Positions 8,445 to 16,263 of a stretch of DNA of 48,053 nucleotides are shown one piece after another. Origin of the DNA: Galbitalea sp036271875 (GTDB lineage Bacteria; Actinomycetota; Actinomycetes; Actinomycetales; Microbacteriaceae); the NCBI GenBank assembly GCA_036271875.1, contig DATAZU010000036.1:1-48053 (forward strand), in the 5' to 3' direction. Under the pieces are notes generated by a model. The model was not told the DNA's origin, did no database searches, and was given only the letters and a program-made list of their open reading frames with translations. Positions within the stretch are counted from its first letter, which is position 1. Each line of letters begins with the position of its first letter. The position numbers and the translations under genes were made by a program.

Positions 8445-8827
8445 TTGTGGACTCATCAGCAATCGTCGCCATCGCATACGCCGAGCCGGAGCACGCCAGA
8501 TTGCTTCGCGCAATGGCCATGGCGGCGACCGTAAGTATTCCGGCTCCGATCTGGCTTGAGACATCGATTGTTGTTAGTAAGCGCCTGGGTCCTCGCCTGA
8601 GCACGCTTCGTGATGGGATGGAACGCCAATTCAGCATCGTTCAGGTGCCCTTTGTTCGCGAACATGCGCTGACTGCCTTCGAGGCTAGGCAGAAATTTGG
8701 GTGCGGAAACCCGCCCGCACGGCTCAACTTCGCAAACTGTATCTCGTATGCAACAGCCCGCATCGCGCGGGAGCCGTTGCTGTTTGTCGGCGATGACTCC
8801 ACCAAGACAGACGTTGAAGCGGCCTGA
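8441..8827 (+). CDS. vapC: VapC-like PIN-domain protein with altered active site
   Basis: A 128-residue PIN-domain protein, normal length for VapC toxins (RNases neutralised by VapB). Conserved positions are D4 (MIVDSSA), E40 (LETSIV) and the terminal FVGDDSTKTD. The segment normally reading LNFGDC reads LNFANC (residues 96-100), so the third acidic residue of the catalytic site is Asn (N99). Start is the GTG at 8441, overlapping the antitoxin stop. With the antitoxin broken, the substitution suggests a detoxified or decaying toxin; activity is therefore doubtful. Confidence 0.8.
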   Translation: MIVDSSAIVAIAYAEPEHARLLRAMAMAATVSIPAPIWLETSIVVSKRLGPRLSTLRDGMERQFSIVQVPFVREHALTAFEARQKFGCGNPPARLNFANCISYATARIAREPLLFVGDDSTKTDVEAA

Positions 8828-8889
8828 CTGGTCCTTGTCAGAGCCGGCCAAGGCTAGCTGACGTCGTCGCCGGTCATCCCGTTTGCCAT

Positions 8890-9048
8890 CTACTTCAGCC
8901 CTTCCGCGTTCGGAGCCGACTTCGGCGGCGTCTCGGAAACAGCGCCAGGCCCGAGCACTTTCGACTCCACCTGGGATGGTGTGTCGCCGGGTTTGATGGA
9001 TGCGACCTCCTTCTCGGCTTTCGCGCGGTACTTCTGGTCGTCGACCAT
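8890..9048 (-). CDS. Small soluble hypothetical protein (52 aa)
   Basis: A 52-residue, highly polar protein (starts MVDDQKYRAKAEKEVASIKPG, Lys/Glu-rich, Pro/Ser-rich second half). The start at 9048 is set by a strong AAGGAG Shine-Dalgarno 6 nt upstream on the minus strand; a longer in-frame reading to 9105 lacks such support. No homologous family is recognised. The excellent ribosome site argues that the gene is real. It is transcribed away from the membrane protein at 9207. Confidence 0.6.
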   Translation of the reverse strand: MVDDQKYRAKAEKEVASIKPGDTPSQVESKVLGPGAVSETPPKSAPNAEGLK

Positions 9049-9206
9049 GGGATGCTCCTTCGATTCGTTACTACCCAGCCAACGCCCCGGCGGATTTCGG
9101 TTCAACCTCTTGTGCTGCGAAGTGTCCCCTATTTAGGGGGGCGCGGAGCGTTCCACCCCCGCGTAGTGTCAGCCGTACTACGGCATCTATCTGGGGGAGA
9201 TAAGCC

Positions 9207-9611
9207 ATGGATTCATCGTTGACGCTTGGGGGGTTTCTCGGAGGGTTTCTGCTTGCAGGAATCCTTCTGCCGATTGCCGTCTCGTTCGTGGTTGATGGAG
9301 CCGTAGTCTTTTTCCGCGGCAGGGGACCGACGCGATTGCTCGTCTCCGCGCTGGTCGTGATCGCGATCATTTCGCTGTATCCGATCGCGCTGCAGAACGC
9401 GGATGATGCTGGCGCCGCGCAGCAGATGCAGGGCGCAGTTGGGCTCATCCTGTGGTTCTCGATTCCTGCTGCGGTCGTGGGCCTGGCGATTCGGATGATG
9501 GCGCTCATCCTTAACCCGCACTCCAAGGCCATCGACCAGGAGGCGATTGTCAAACGCGAGGCGCGTCACGCCGCGCACGGCGCCGCGCCCGAACGCACCA
9601 GCCACGCCTGA
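9207..9611 (+). CDS. Small membrane protein, three helices
   Basis: A 134-residue protein with three hydrophobic segments (about residues 8-33, 43-60 and 73-97) and a charged cytoplasmic-type tail rich in Arg, His and Ala. A GGGGGAG Shine-Dalgarno precedes the ATG. No named family is recognised and no catalytic motif is seen. It is convergent with the pyroglutamyl-peptidase gene, 62 nt away. Confidence 0.75.
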   Translation: MDSSLTLGGFLGGFLLAGILLPIAVSFVVDGAVVFFRGRGPTRLLVSALVVIAIISLYPIALQNADDAGAAQQMQGAVGLILWFSIPAAVVGLAIRMMALILNPHSKAIDQEAIVKREARHAAHGAAPERTSHA

Positions 9612-9673
9612 GAGCGCCGCGCGCCCGTTCTCTTTTCGTTCGCTTGGGTCGCACGACGAAGGCGCAGCCGGCC

Positions 9674-10285
9674 TTACCGAGGCCTCGCGGCCAACGACAC
9701 CTCGATCGCAACAACCAATGCCCGCGCAATGTCCTCAACCTCGAGGTGAGGATTCCCCGTCCCCGCCGCCAATTCCGGCGAGCACGGCACGTGCACGAAT
9801 CCTGCCATCGCCCCCGTCCCCTCGACTGTGCGCATTGTCGAGTACATCAGCGAATTGCAGACATACGTCCCAGCGGTGTCCGAAACTCGGCTCGGGATGC
9901 CTGCCTCACGTATCGCCTCGGCAATTTCCTTCACCGGCAGCCCGCTGAAATACGCGGCCGGACCGTTCCGTGAAATCGCCCGATCCACCGGCAGGTCGCC
10001 GTCGTTGTCCGGGATGCGCGCATCCTCAACGTTGATGGCAACGCGCTCCGGAGTGACTGCATCCCGCCCGTCGGCGAGCCCAACCCCGATAACCAGGTCG
10101 GGGGAGTGTCGCGCGATCAACTCGCGCATCGAGCGGGATGCCCCGGCAAACGTCACCGGAAGCAACTCGATCACCAGTTCGGCGTCGCCGCTCCAGATCT
10201 CTGCGACGCGATCGACGGCGTCCCACGAAGAATTGCTCGCAGCTCCCGCGAACGGCTCAAAGCCGGTAACAAGGACCGTCGTCAT
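9674..10285 (-). CDS. pcp: Pyroglutamyl-peptidase I
   Basis: A 203-residue cysteine peptidase of family C15 that removes N-terminal pyroglutamate from peptides in the cytoplasm. The typical start MTTVLVTGFEPFAGAASNSSW is present. The catalytic triad is visible: E80 (TPERVAIN), C143 (GTYVCNSLMY) and H165 (GFVHVP). Length is as expected. The start at 10285 is chosen because it matches family N-termini and has TAGGCT 7 nt upstream (10293-10298 on the minus strand); a longer open frame upstream is not coding-like. Confidence 0.93.
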   Translation of the reverse strand: MTTVLVTGFEPFAGAASNSSWDAVDRVAEIWSGDAELVIELLPVTFAGASRSMRELIARHSPDLVIGVGLADGRDAVTPERVAINVEDARIPDNDGDLPVDRAISRNGPAAYFSGLPVKEIAEAIREAGIPSRVSDTAGTYVCNSLMYSTMRTVEGTGAMAGFVHVPCSPELAAGTGNPHLEVEDIARALVVAIEVSLAARPR

Positions 10286-10353
10286 GCCGCCCAGCCTAGG
10301 CCGACCGCAGCCGTTCGATCGTCGCCGGTAGCCGTGCAATCGCCGAGCGACAG

Positions 10354-11253
10354 CTATCCGCCGAGCAGCGTCCAAACGATTTGCCGCTCGACATGCACAT
10401 CCATCTCGCGACCGCTGAGCAGGGATAGATATTCGTTTAGGTCCCACCTGACGAAGTGACCGTAGCGGGCGGAATAGAGGGCCACTTGACGGATCCGAAA
10501 CTTGTCGGACTTGTCGAACAGCACGTAGGACAGCAGCTGATTGATGTCGGCGCTGGGAAGGGAATCGAAGCGCCGCCCATCGCGCTTGCTTGCTGGTCCG
10601 AGCCTCGTCTTCAGCTCAATGAGCGTGCCGTCGATGATCAGGTCGGCGTCAGCCGTGCAGAGTCGAGACGCGTCAAATGTGGGGCCGATCGCCATCCGTC
10701 TGGGGTTGGACGGTAACTCGGGAAAGAATCCTTTGGTCGCCACCGAGTGCAACTGTTCCATCTGTAGCAGTGCGTTTAGCGGAGCCAGTTGAAGTAACTT
10801 CCTGGTTGTGAAGTTCAACCATCCGAGTTGGCGCAGCGGGGAGTGTCGCCAGTCGCCGCTCCGAAAAACTTCAGTCGTCAGGGCGAGCGCCCATGAGGCC
10901 CTCAGCAGGGGTTCGGGTGCAAGACCACCGCGGCAATCGGCCGCGGAGCGTGCAATGTCAATCACTCCGAGGATTGCGTTCACCCGCCGTCGAGACGGTC
11001 GAAAAGCGTGGATGGCCATTTCCGGGATGTACGCGGGCTGAATGACGAACCGTGTCGCGAAGTCGAATGCTGCACCGAGGGTGGCTGGGTTCGCGTCGCC
11101 GCCAGGAACGAGCATGATTGGTGCGGATGCCCGATAGGTATTCTGCAGCGCGCGCTTGTTTGGATAGCGCATATCCAAGTATTCGCGAAGTGGTGATCGC
11201 GAATCAGCGATTGCCGAGGTCAGAGAGGTGTATTTGTAACTACGCGCCGCCAC
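10354..11253 (-). CDS. Hypothetical protein with PD-(D/E)xK and QxxxY motifs
   Basis: A 299-residue protein of no family I can name. The C-terminal third carries a plausible PD-(D/E)xK nuclease core: D204 (ADADLIIDG), E213-x-K215 (LIELKT) and, 24 residues later, Q239-LLS-Y243. The D...ExK...QxxxY order is that of RecB/Cas4-type nucleases. The N-terminal part is helical with many Arg and no motif recognised. It lies beside the NotI-like restriction-modification genes, separated by a glutaredoxin gene, and base composition in this patch looks slightly lower in GC than its surroundings. A defence or DNA-repair role is inference; the motif could also mark a catalytically inactive fold. Confidence 0.7.
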   Translation of the reverse strand: MAARSYKYTSLTSAIADSRSPLREYLDMRYPNKRALQNTYRASAPIMLVPGGDANPATLGAAFDFATRFVIQPAYIPEMAIHAFRPSRRRVNAILGVIDIARSAADCRGGLAPEPLLRASWALALTTEVFRSGDWRHSPLRQLGWLNFTTRKLLQLAPLNALLQMEQLHSVATKGFFPELPSNPRRMAIGPTFDASRLCTADADLIIDGTLIELKTRLGPASKRDGRRFDSLPSADINQLLSYVLFDKSDKFRIRQVALYSARYGHFVRWDLNEYLSLLSGREMDVHVERQIVWTLLGG

Positions 11254-11322
11254 GGTTTGAGTCTGTCGCAGTTTCTGCAGGGAGTCTCTGCGTCGAAAGC
11301 GCGGGTCGGTCCAGAGCTGCCC

Positions 11323-11574
11323 CTAGACCGACCGCAGCGCTTCGACCTTCGCCCGCAATTCGGCGTCGGACGGTTCAACGAAATGGCTGCCATCCGGGAA
11401 GGTGATCACCGGGATGTTCGTGCGACCACTGATCGCGTGCGCTTCGTTCGCGGCCGACTCGATCGCCTCGACATCGATGTACTCGTAATCGACGCCCATG
11501 CCGTCGAGCACTCTCTTGGACCGGCGGCAGTCGCTGCACCAGTCGGCGCCGTACATCGTGATGTGCTCGGTCAT
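11323..11574 (-). CDS. Glutaredoxin-like protein (mycoredoxin type)
   Basis: An 83-residue thioredoxin-fold protein with the redox motif CSDC (C13-C16) in ADWCSDCRRSKRVLD and the cis-proline region TNIPVITFPDG. Actinobacterial mycoredoxins usually have CxxC in this position and reduce mixed disulfides with mycothiol; CSDC here fits. Start at 11574 (MTEHITMYGADWC); longer readings upstream are not homologous. It lies between the QxxxY protein and the divergent methyltransferase gene (118-nt gap) and is probably not functionally tied to them. Confidence 0.85.
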   Translation of the reverse strand: MTEHITMYGADWCSDCRRSKRVLDGMGVDYEYIDVEAIESAANEAHAISGRTNIPVITFPDGSHFVEPSDAELRAKVEALRSV

Positions 11575-11692
11575 TTTCTCGTCAACCAACCCGGGGCTGC
11601 GGAAATTCCGTGCTGCAGTGAGGCCTCGGTTCGGCAGCGGCCAGCCAACTGTCGCGATCGCGATGGCGGTGGCTGAAGCTATCGTTGAGGCC

Positions 11693-12787
11693 ATGACGAC
11701 GGCGGAGCAAATCTTCTACGACCTTCGGCCCGCAGTGATAAAAGACAAGTGGGGCGAGTCGTTCTTGGGCTTCGAACACGACCCCGTAGCCGATCCTCTT
11801 CTCCTGCACGGCGACGCAATGCAGGTCCTTAAAGATCTGCCCGCGGCGAGCGTTGATTTCATTATGACGTCGCCGCCCTACTGGGGTCAGCGGCAGTACG
11901 ACGCAGACGGCATTGGCCAGGAATCTGGCCCAAAGGTATTCATCGACGCCCTCGCGGCAATCTGCCTTGAACTCCAGAGAGTGTTAAAGCCAACCGGGTC
12001 CTTTTGGTTGAACATCGGCGATACGTATGAGAAGAAGTCCCTGTCCGGCATTCCGTGGCGACTTGCAATTCGTCTGATGGACGAGCAGGGCTGGATTCTG
12101 CGCAACGAGGTTGTATGGAACAAGCTAAAAGGTGGAATGGACCAGGCCGGTGATCGGCTGGCGAACACACACGAACTCTTGTTTCACTTCGTCAAACAAG
12201 CCAGGGGCTACTACTACGACGTGAATGCGATCCGATCCGCGCCCCGCCCGAGCAAGATCGTCAATGGTTCCGTCATCTCGGCGACCGGCGTATCGGGAGT
12301 GCGGTACAAACGACAAATCGAGCTGTCAACCGCACTTTCCGAAGAGGAGCGGGCCGCGGCGATGGCAGCGCTCAATCAAATGCTGAAGCAAATTGCCGAT
12401 GGGGAGTACGCGGATTTTCGGATGGTCATACGAGGCCAGCAGCGCAGCACGCACTCGGACCAGGCGAAGGTATCGGGCCGCGCAAAAGAATTGAACGACA
12501 AGGGCTTCTATTTTCTGCGCTATCACCCGCTCGGCACCAAGCCGAACGACGTCTGGGACATCATTCCCGAAGACTCCCAATCACGGAAGAGTGGCCACTT
12601 TGCCGTCTATCCAGTTGATCTCTGTCGCATCCCGATATTGAGTAGTTGCCCGCCAGGCGGAATTGCGCTCGACCCATTCTGCGGGACCGGGACGACGCTG
12701 TTGGCCGCAAAGATTTCGGGACGACGTGGCGTGGGAATCGACATCTCCGGGTCTTACCTGGATGCCGCCGCCGAAAGGTTGGCGTGA
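11693..12787 (+). CDS. DNA methyltransferase, TSPPY amino-MTase of a NotI-like R-M system
   Basis: A 364-residue DNA methyltransferase. The catalytic motif IV TSPPYW (59-64) precedes the SAM-binding motif I DPFCGTGTT (327-335), the permuted order of class beta enzymes that methylate cytosine N4 or adenine N6. GDAMQVLKDLP (40-50) upstream of motif IV and LNIGDTYEKKS are also typical. The start at 11693 has TATCGT 7 nt upstream (11680-11685), and the upstream open frame is antisense to the glutaredoxin gene. The stop lies 1 nt before the endonuclease start, so the pair is a classical type II R-M operon. Target sequence unknown; a NotI-like GC-rich site is inferred from the partner. Confidence 0.92.
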   Translation: MTTAEQIFYDLRPAVIKDKWGESFLGFEHDPVADPLLLHGDAMQVLKDLPAASVDFIMTSPPYWGQRQYDADGIGQESGPKVFIDALAAICLELQRVLKPTGSFWLNIGDTYEKKSLSGIPWRLAIRLMDEQGWILRNEVVWNKLKGGMDQAGDRLANTHELLFHFVKQARGYYYDVNAIRSAPRPSKIVNGSVISATGVSGVRYKRQIELSTALSEEERAAAMAALNQMLKQIADGEYADFRMVIRGQQRSTHSDQAKVSGRAKELNDKGFYFLRYHPLGTKPNDVWDIIPEDSQSRKSGHFAVYPVDLCRIPILSSCPPGGIALDPFCGTGTTLLAAKISGRRGVGIDISGSYLDAAAERLA

Positions 12788-12788
12788 G

Positions 12789-13700
12789 GTGGGTGAGGTT
12801 GTAGAACTCTTCGGTCGCTACACGGGCGATCCGAGCGCTGCATGGCAGGAGATAGTCGACGCGCAGCAGTGTCCGTTCCTGCACAAGCGTTGTTACAAGG
12901 TTAGGAAGTCGAGCGCCGAAATTTCGATCGGCACGTGCACGGTAACCCACGGCAAGGTGTCCGAACCGATCGTAATTTGTCCAACCCGATTAATCGACGG
13001 CGGGCAAATCTTTGCCGACTGCGTGGACTTGCTTTTGCTGCACGAACCTGGAAATGAGCTTCACCTGATCCCCGAGGTCGGCATTCCCGGTGGCACCGTC
13101 GACTTCATCCTGGCTTCGACGAAGGCGGGGACAGTGGTCGATTTTGTCGGAATCGAACTTCAGACGATGGACACAACGGGGAGTGTCTGGCCGACCAGAC
13201 AACGGCTATTGGACGACCTGGGGGTGACTTGGCACGACCCCGCACCAGTGAGACCAAAGTCCTACGGGATGAACTGGAAAATGACAGCAAAGACGATCCT
13301 GATGCAAATGCATCACAAGGCGCAGACCTTCGAAGATCTAGATCGAAAACTCGTCCTGGTAATTCAGGACAACTTTCTCGACTACATGAAGCGTGAATTC
13401 ACGTTTGGGCACTTTCGCCAGCCCGCCGCGACTTCCGATTCCGTGCATTTTCATGCCTACGGCCTTCTTGACGACTCGACCCGCCTCACTCTTACCCTTG
13501 CATCACAGGTTTCGACTGACGCTGACGGGGTCGGCCGAAGTTTAGAGTTGCAGGCCGAGGCACGGGTGGAACTCGAGGTGATCTTGGGCACTCTCCAGTC
13601 CAAGCTTTCGCACGCCACTCGATTCCAGCGGGTGGGCGACTCTCTACCGCCCGTTGTCTCGAACGCCGTCCCCGACCCCGACCCGGAGTTCGACGACTGA
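12789..13700 (+). CDS. NotI-like type II restriction endonuclease
   Basis: A 303-residue protein resembling the NotI family. A cysteine set matches the NotI iron-Cys4 domain: C28 (QQCPFLH), C35, C50 (IGTCTV), C64 (VICPTRL) and C78. The active-site pattern is D105 (GGTVDFILAS) followed by E123-x-Q125 in VGIELQTMD, a D...ExQ variant of PD-(D/E)xK; NotI itself has EIQTMD at this place. The start is the GTG at 12789, 1 nt behind the methyltransferase stop; the family N-terminus VVELFGRYTG follows directly. The protein is about 80 residues shorter than NotI. It should cleave unmethylated DNA at a sequence protected by the neighbouring methyltransferase; specificity is unknown. Confidence 0.85.
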   Translation: MGEVVELFGRYTGDPSAAWQEIVDAQQCPFLHKRCYKVRKSSAEISIGTCTVTHGKVSEPIVICPTRLIDGGQIFADCVDLLLLHEPGNELHLIPEVGIPGGTVDFILASTKAGTVVDFVGIELQTMDTTGSVWPTRQRLLDDLGVTWHDPAPVRPKSYGMNWKMTAKTILMQMHHKAQTFEDLDRKLVLVIQDNFLDYMKREFTFGHFRQPAATSDSVHFHAYGLLDDSTRLTLTLASQVSTDADGVGRSLELQAEARVELEVILGTLQSKLSHATRFQRVGDSLPPVVSNAVPDPDPEFDD

Positions 13701-13719
13701 TTCCGCAGCTATCCGCGCC

Positions 13720-14310
13720 CTAGAGCTTCGGCGTGACTTCTTCCTTCACCTTGACCGCGCGCGGCGTCGACAGCAGTGCCGCAACACTCACGACGATCAG
13801 CAGCGCCGATGCCCACAGCACGAACGTCGCGAGGCTAAGTGCTGGAAGAACAAACATCACGATGCCGGCAAGGATCGCGATGATTCCCGAGACCCAGCCG
13901 AACCAGCGCGGACGCACGCTGCCCTGGATCGCGGCCATCACATCCGAGATCCCGGCGGCGATCCAGCCGATGCCGATTAGGTACGCGAGCACGATGAGGG
14001 ACTGAAACGGGTCGGCCAGGCAGATGACCCCGGCGGCCACGATCAGGAGGCCGAGGATGGCGCTCAGCCAGCGAATCCCGGCCGGAAGGTTGTGTGTGAT
14101 CAGCGACGCGTTGATGCGGAAGATGCCTGCTGCGACAAGGAAGATTCCGAACAGGATCGCGACGAAGAGCAGGGTCGTGGTCGGGAAGACGAGGCCGATC
14201 AGGCCGAGAATGATGCCGATAATCGAGACGGCGATCAGCTGTCCGCGATGAAGCGCAAGGATACTGATGGTCGTGGGTGCGGCCGGGCGGTCGGAGGACG
14301 GTGTGGTCAT
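13720..14310 (-). CDS. HdeD/DUF308 family membrane protein
   Basis: A 196-residue protein with six hydrophobic helices in three pairs and Gly/Ile-rich segments (IIGIILGLIGLVFP, ILGLLIVAAGVICLADP, IIAILAGIVMFVLP), the repeat pattern of HdeD/DUF308 proteins linked in enterobacteria to acid resistance. The start at 14310 is set by an AGGAG Shine-Dalgarno on the minus strand; the longer frame to 14403 lacks support. It is convergent with the endonuclease gene and divergent from 14363. Physiological role here unknown. Confidence 0.88.
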   Translation of the reverse strand: MTTPSSDRPAAPTTISILALHRGQLIAVSIIGIILGLIGLVFPTTTLLFVAILFGIFLVAAGIFRINASLITHNLPAGIRWLSAILGLLIVAAGVICLADPFQSLIVLAYLIGIGWIAAGISDVMAAIQGSVRPRWFGWVSGIIAILAGIVMFVLPALSLATFVLWASALLIVVSVAALLSTPRAVKVKEEVTPKL

Positions 14311-14362
14311 AGCGGCTCCTCGGTACAGTGGATGTTCCCAACCTACTGAAAGCGGCGTCGAA

Positions 14363-14743
14363 ATGGCATCCGACTCTGGCAGCGGCAAGCTGAGCGAGTA
14401 CAACTACGGACTCGCACCGCGCAACAAGCGCGTGACTATGACCCTCGCGGGCAGCGATCCGTCCCAGCAGGACCTCGCGGACCTGCTCACAGAAGAGAGC
14501 CTGCAGACGTTCATCAACTCGCGCACCATCGAGGAAGAACGGACGGATGCGCCGATGCCGGTGCGCTTCTTCACGGGTCGCAAGATGTCAGGAATCGTCG
14601 GGTACGTGCCGCGGGGGCTCGAGCCCGTTGTCATGCAGGCGCTGACCCGGCTTGAGGGGCGCAGCAACAATCGCATCCCCGCGTCGATTATCAAAAAGGG
14701 TGGGAAATTTCGAGTGGTTCTGCTGATGGGGCAGACACTGTAG
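14363..14743 (+). CDS. Hypothetical soluble protein (126 aa)
   Basis: A 126-residue protein with a polar N-terminus (MASDSGSGKLSEYNYGLAPR) and a compact C-terminal half, MSGIVGYVPRGLEPVVMQALTRLEG followed by GKFRVVLLMGQTL. The pattern GxVPR...A...L...RVVLLMG is loosely like the tail of HIRAN-type small DNA-binding domains, but this is weak. The start at 14363 is 52 nt from the divergent HdeD gene; a TACAGT box at 14324-14329 could be its promoter. The stop TAG at 14741 is embedded in the putative -10 box of the next gene. Confidence 0.65.
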   Translation: MASDSGSGKLSEYNYGLAPRNKRVTMTLAGSDPSQQDLADLLTEESLQTFINSRTIEEERTDAPMPVRFFTGRKMSGIVGYVPRGLEPVVMQALTRLEGRSNNRIPASIIKKGGKFRVVLLMGQTL

Positions 14744-14753
14744 CGTCGCATTC

Positions 14754-15005
14754 ATGACAGACACCAACGAGACCGGGTCGCTCGACGACACCGACACCTA
14801 CACGGCCGAGCTGGTCTCGCCGGATGGTACATCCGAGCAGGTTGAACTCGAATTCGTCGAGGGGCTGCCGCGGAAGAGTTTCGTTCGCGCGACACCGGGG
14901 GCAGAAGATGATCGCACCCGGGACGTCGTCTGGGAGCTCGATGAAGGTGCAGCCGAGGTCTTCCGATACGAGCCCGCGGGGGAGCCCGCACAGGATTATT
15001 CGTAA
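14754..15005 (+). CDS. Small acidic hypothetical protein (83 aa)
   Basis: An 83-residue, strongly acidic protein (Asp, Glu and Thr-rich; ends EPAGEPAQDYS) without hydrophobic segments or recognised domain. The ATG at 14754 has TAGCGT at 14741-14746, 7 nt upstream, and no Shine-Dalgarno, so probably leaderless; the box includes the stop codon of the upstream gene. Function unknown. Confidence 0.62.
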   Translation: MTDTNETGSLDDTDTYTAELVSPDGTSEQVELEFVEGLPRKSFVRATPGAEDDRTRDVVWELDEGAAEVFRYEPAGEPAQDYS

Positions 15006-15025
15006 TCAGCACTTTTCCGCTCTAG

Positions 15026-15067
15026 GGTTTCGATACACGTCGCTTCGCGACGTCACTCAACCATCGA
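15026..15067 (+). repeat. Palindromic repeat family A, copy 1
   Basis: Reads GGTTTCGATAC, then a perfect 7-bp stem (ACGTCGC / GCGACGT, 15037-15053) with a TTC loop, then CTCAACCATCGAG. The same plan (GGTYTCGATAC - hairpin - CTACTCGACCACC) occurs at 15594-15633. It lies in the gap between two plus-strand genes. It is a REP-like intergenic palindrome; no function is assigned. Confidence 0.7.
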
Positions 15068-15084
15068 GATTTTCCGGAGCAACC

Positions 15085-15567
15085 ATGGCCGTCGATTTCA
15101 CTTACACCGAACACCCTCGCGTCGCCGAGAGGGAGGCCGAGGGCCCACCCAGTACTCGCAAGACGGTGAGGAAGATCGCATCGGAGTCTGCGGCAAAGCG
15201 CTTTAACAGCCGGCTCGGTCTCGGGATCACGCTGTCTGTCGGCACGATGTGGGCTGCGTACATCTTCGCGGCGCTCGCGCTCGTCAGTCTCTACGCCGCG
15301 CTCAGCAGCGGCAACCTAATCACGATCGTTGCGTGGATCGCGCAGACCTTCCTGCAGTTGGTGCTATTGCCGATCATCATCGTTGGACAGAACATCCAGG
15401 CAACCGCATCCGACGCGCGAGCGGCAGCGACGTACAAGGATGCCGGAGCCATCCTCGAGGAAGCGAAGCAGATCCAAGCCCACCTTGCTGCTCAGGATGC
15501 GGCGACCTCGGCGCTTCTCGACAAGGTTGCGGCGCTGGAGGCGGCTCTCGCGAAGCAGGGCAAGTAG
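15085..15567 (+). CDS. Membrane protein with C-terminal coiled coil (DUF1003-like layout)
   Basis: A 160-residue protein: a polar N-terminus (1-50), two adjacent hydrophobic helices (about 53-75 and 80-105), then a helical tail rich in Ala, Glu and Lys (AAATYKDAGAILEEAKQIQAH to LDKVAALEAALAKQGK) that looks like a coiled coil. The two-helix plus coiled-coil plan and NIQATASDARA resemble DUF1003-type proteins, but assignment is uncertain. The ATG at 15085 has GGAG at 15076-15079. Repeats of family A lie on both sides of the gene (15026 and 15594). Confidence 0.72.
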   Translation: MAVDFTYTEHPRVAEREAEGPPSTRKTVRKIASESAAKRFNSRLGLGITLSVGTMWAAYIFAALALVSLYAALSSGNLITIVAWIAQTFLQLVLLPIIIVGQNIQATASDARAAATYKDAGAILEEAKQIQAHLAAQDAATSALLDKVAALEAALAKQGK

Positions 15568-15593
15568 CCCGTGCCGAAGGCTTTGCGCCTGAA

Positions 15594-15633
15594 GGTCTCG
15601 ATACCTGCGCCGTCGGCGCGCTACTCGACCACC
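15594..15633 (+). repeat. Palindromic repeat family A, copy 2
   Basis: Reads GGTCTCGATACC, hairpin GCGCC-GTC-GGCGC, then CTACTCGACCACC. The outer ends are also complementary (GGTC..CGA with TCG..GACC). It lies between the convergent genes ending at 15567 and 15656, where it may also terminate transcription; there is no T-run, so this is only a possibility. Confidence 0.7.
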
Positions 15634-15655
15634 CGGGATTCTTCGAGGGCCGAAG

Positions 15656-16249
15656 CTACCGCGGTAGGTATGGGAGTGTCTCGGTGAGGTAGCGCTCGCG
15701 ATCGAAGTCCGCGACGAGGCTGTCCTGAACGACGAAACCGTTGACGACGCCGATGAACAGCGGAACCTGGTCTTCCGCGACCCGGCGCGCATCGGCGTCC
15801 GACAGCCCGTGCGCCGACCGCTGCCAGCGCGTGAGATACAGCGTCATTGCATCCCGAAGCGTCGTGAAGATGCCGCGGCACAGGTCGCGCAGTGTCGCAT
15901 CCGTGACCGCTTCGCCCCACACCTGAAGCAGGATTGTCGGCAGCCCCATCGCGTCGATCAGCCCCTGCAGCACATTGCGGATCATGACGGCAGGGTCCGG
16001 CATCGGATCGAGCTGGGCCAGGTTATCTAGGTCGACGATACGCGCGCCGACGATCTTTGTCGCCACGGCATAGACGATGTCGGTTTTGGAGGCGAAGTAA
16101 CCGTAGATCGCGCCCGCGGAGAGGCCGGACTCGGCGATGATCTCCGACATCGACGTGGCTTGGAAGCCCTTGCGCCGAAAGGCGACGAGCGCGGCAGCGA
16201 TGATCTCGTCCTGGCGGGCGAGGCGATGTTCCTCGGTGACCTTGGGCAT
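15656..16249 (-). CDS. TetR family transcriptional regulator
   Basis: A 197-residue TetR repressor: the N-terminal helix-turn-helix (ATSMSEIIAESGLSAGAIYGYFASKTDIVYAV, about 31-62) is followed by a helical ligand domain. It is divergent from the permease gene at 16339; the 89-nt gap holds two inverted copies of a 13-bp site, GAACGAACATTCG, one before each gene. The simplest reading is autoregulation plus control of the membrane protein, with release by an unknown ligand. Confidence 0.92.
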   Translation of the reverse strand: MPKVTEEHRLARQDEIIAAALVAFRRKGFQATSMSEIIAESGLSAGAIYGYFASKTDIVYAVATKIVGARIVDLDNLAQLDPMPDPAVMIRNVLQGLIDAMGLPTILLQVWGEAVTDATLRDLCRGIFTTLRDAMTLYLTRWQRSAHGLSDADARRVAEDQVPLFIGVVNGFVVQDSLVADFDRERYLTETLPYLPR

Positions 16250-16263
16250 GTCTCCAACTTAAA

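Noticed and set aside
11498..11692. N-terminal extension of the DNA methyltransferase
   Set aside because: It is antisense to the glutaredoxin gene and lies before the TATCGT box that marks the ATG at 11693.
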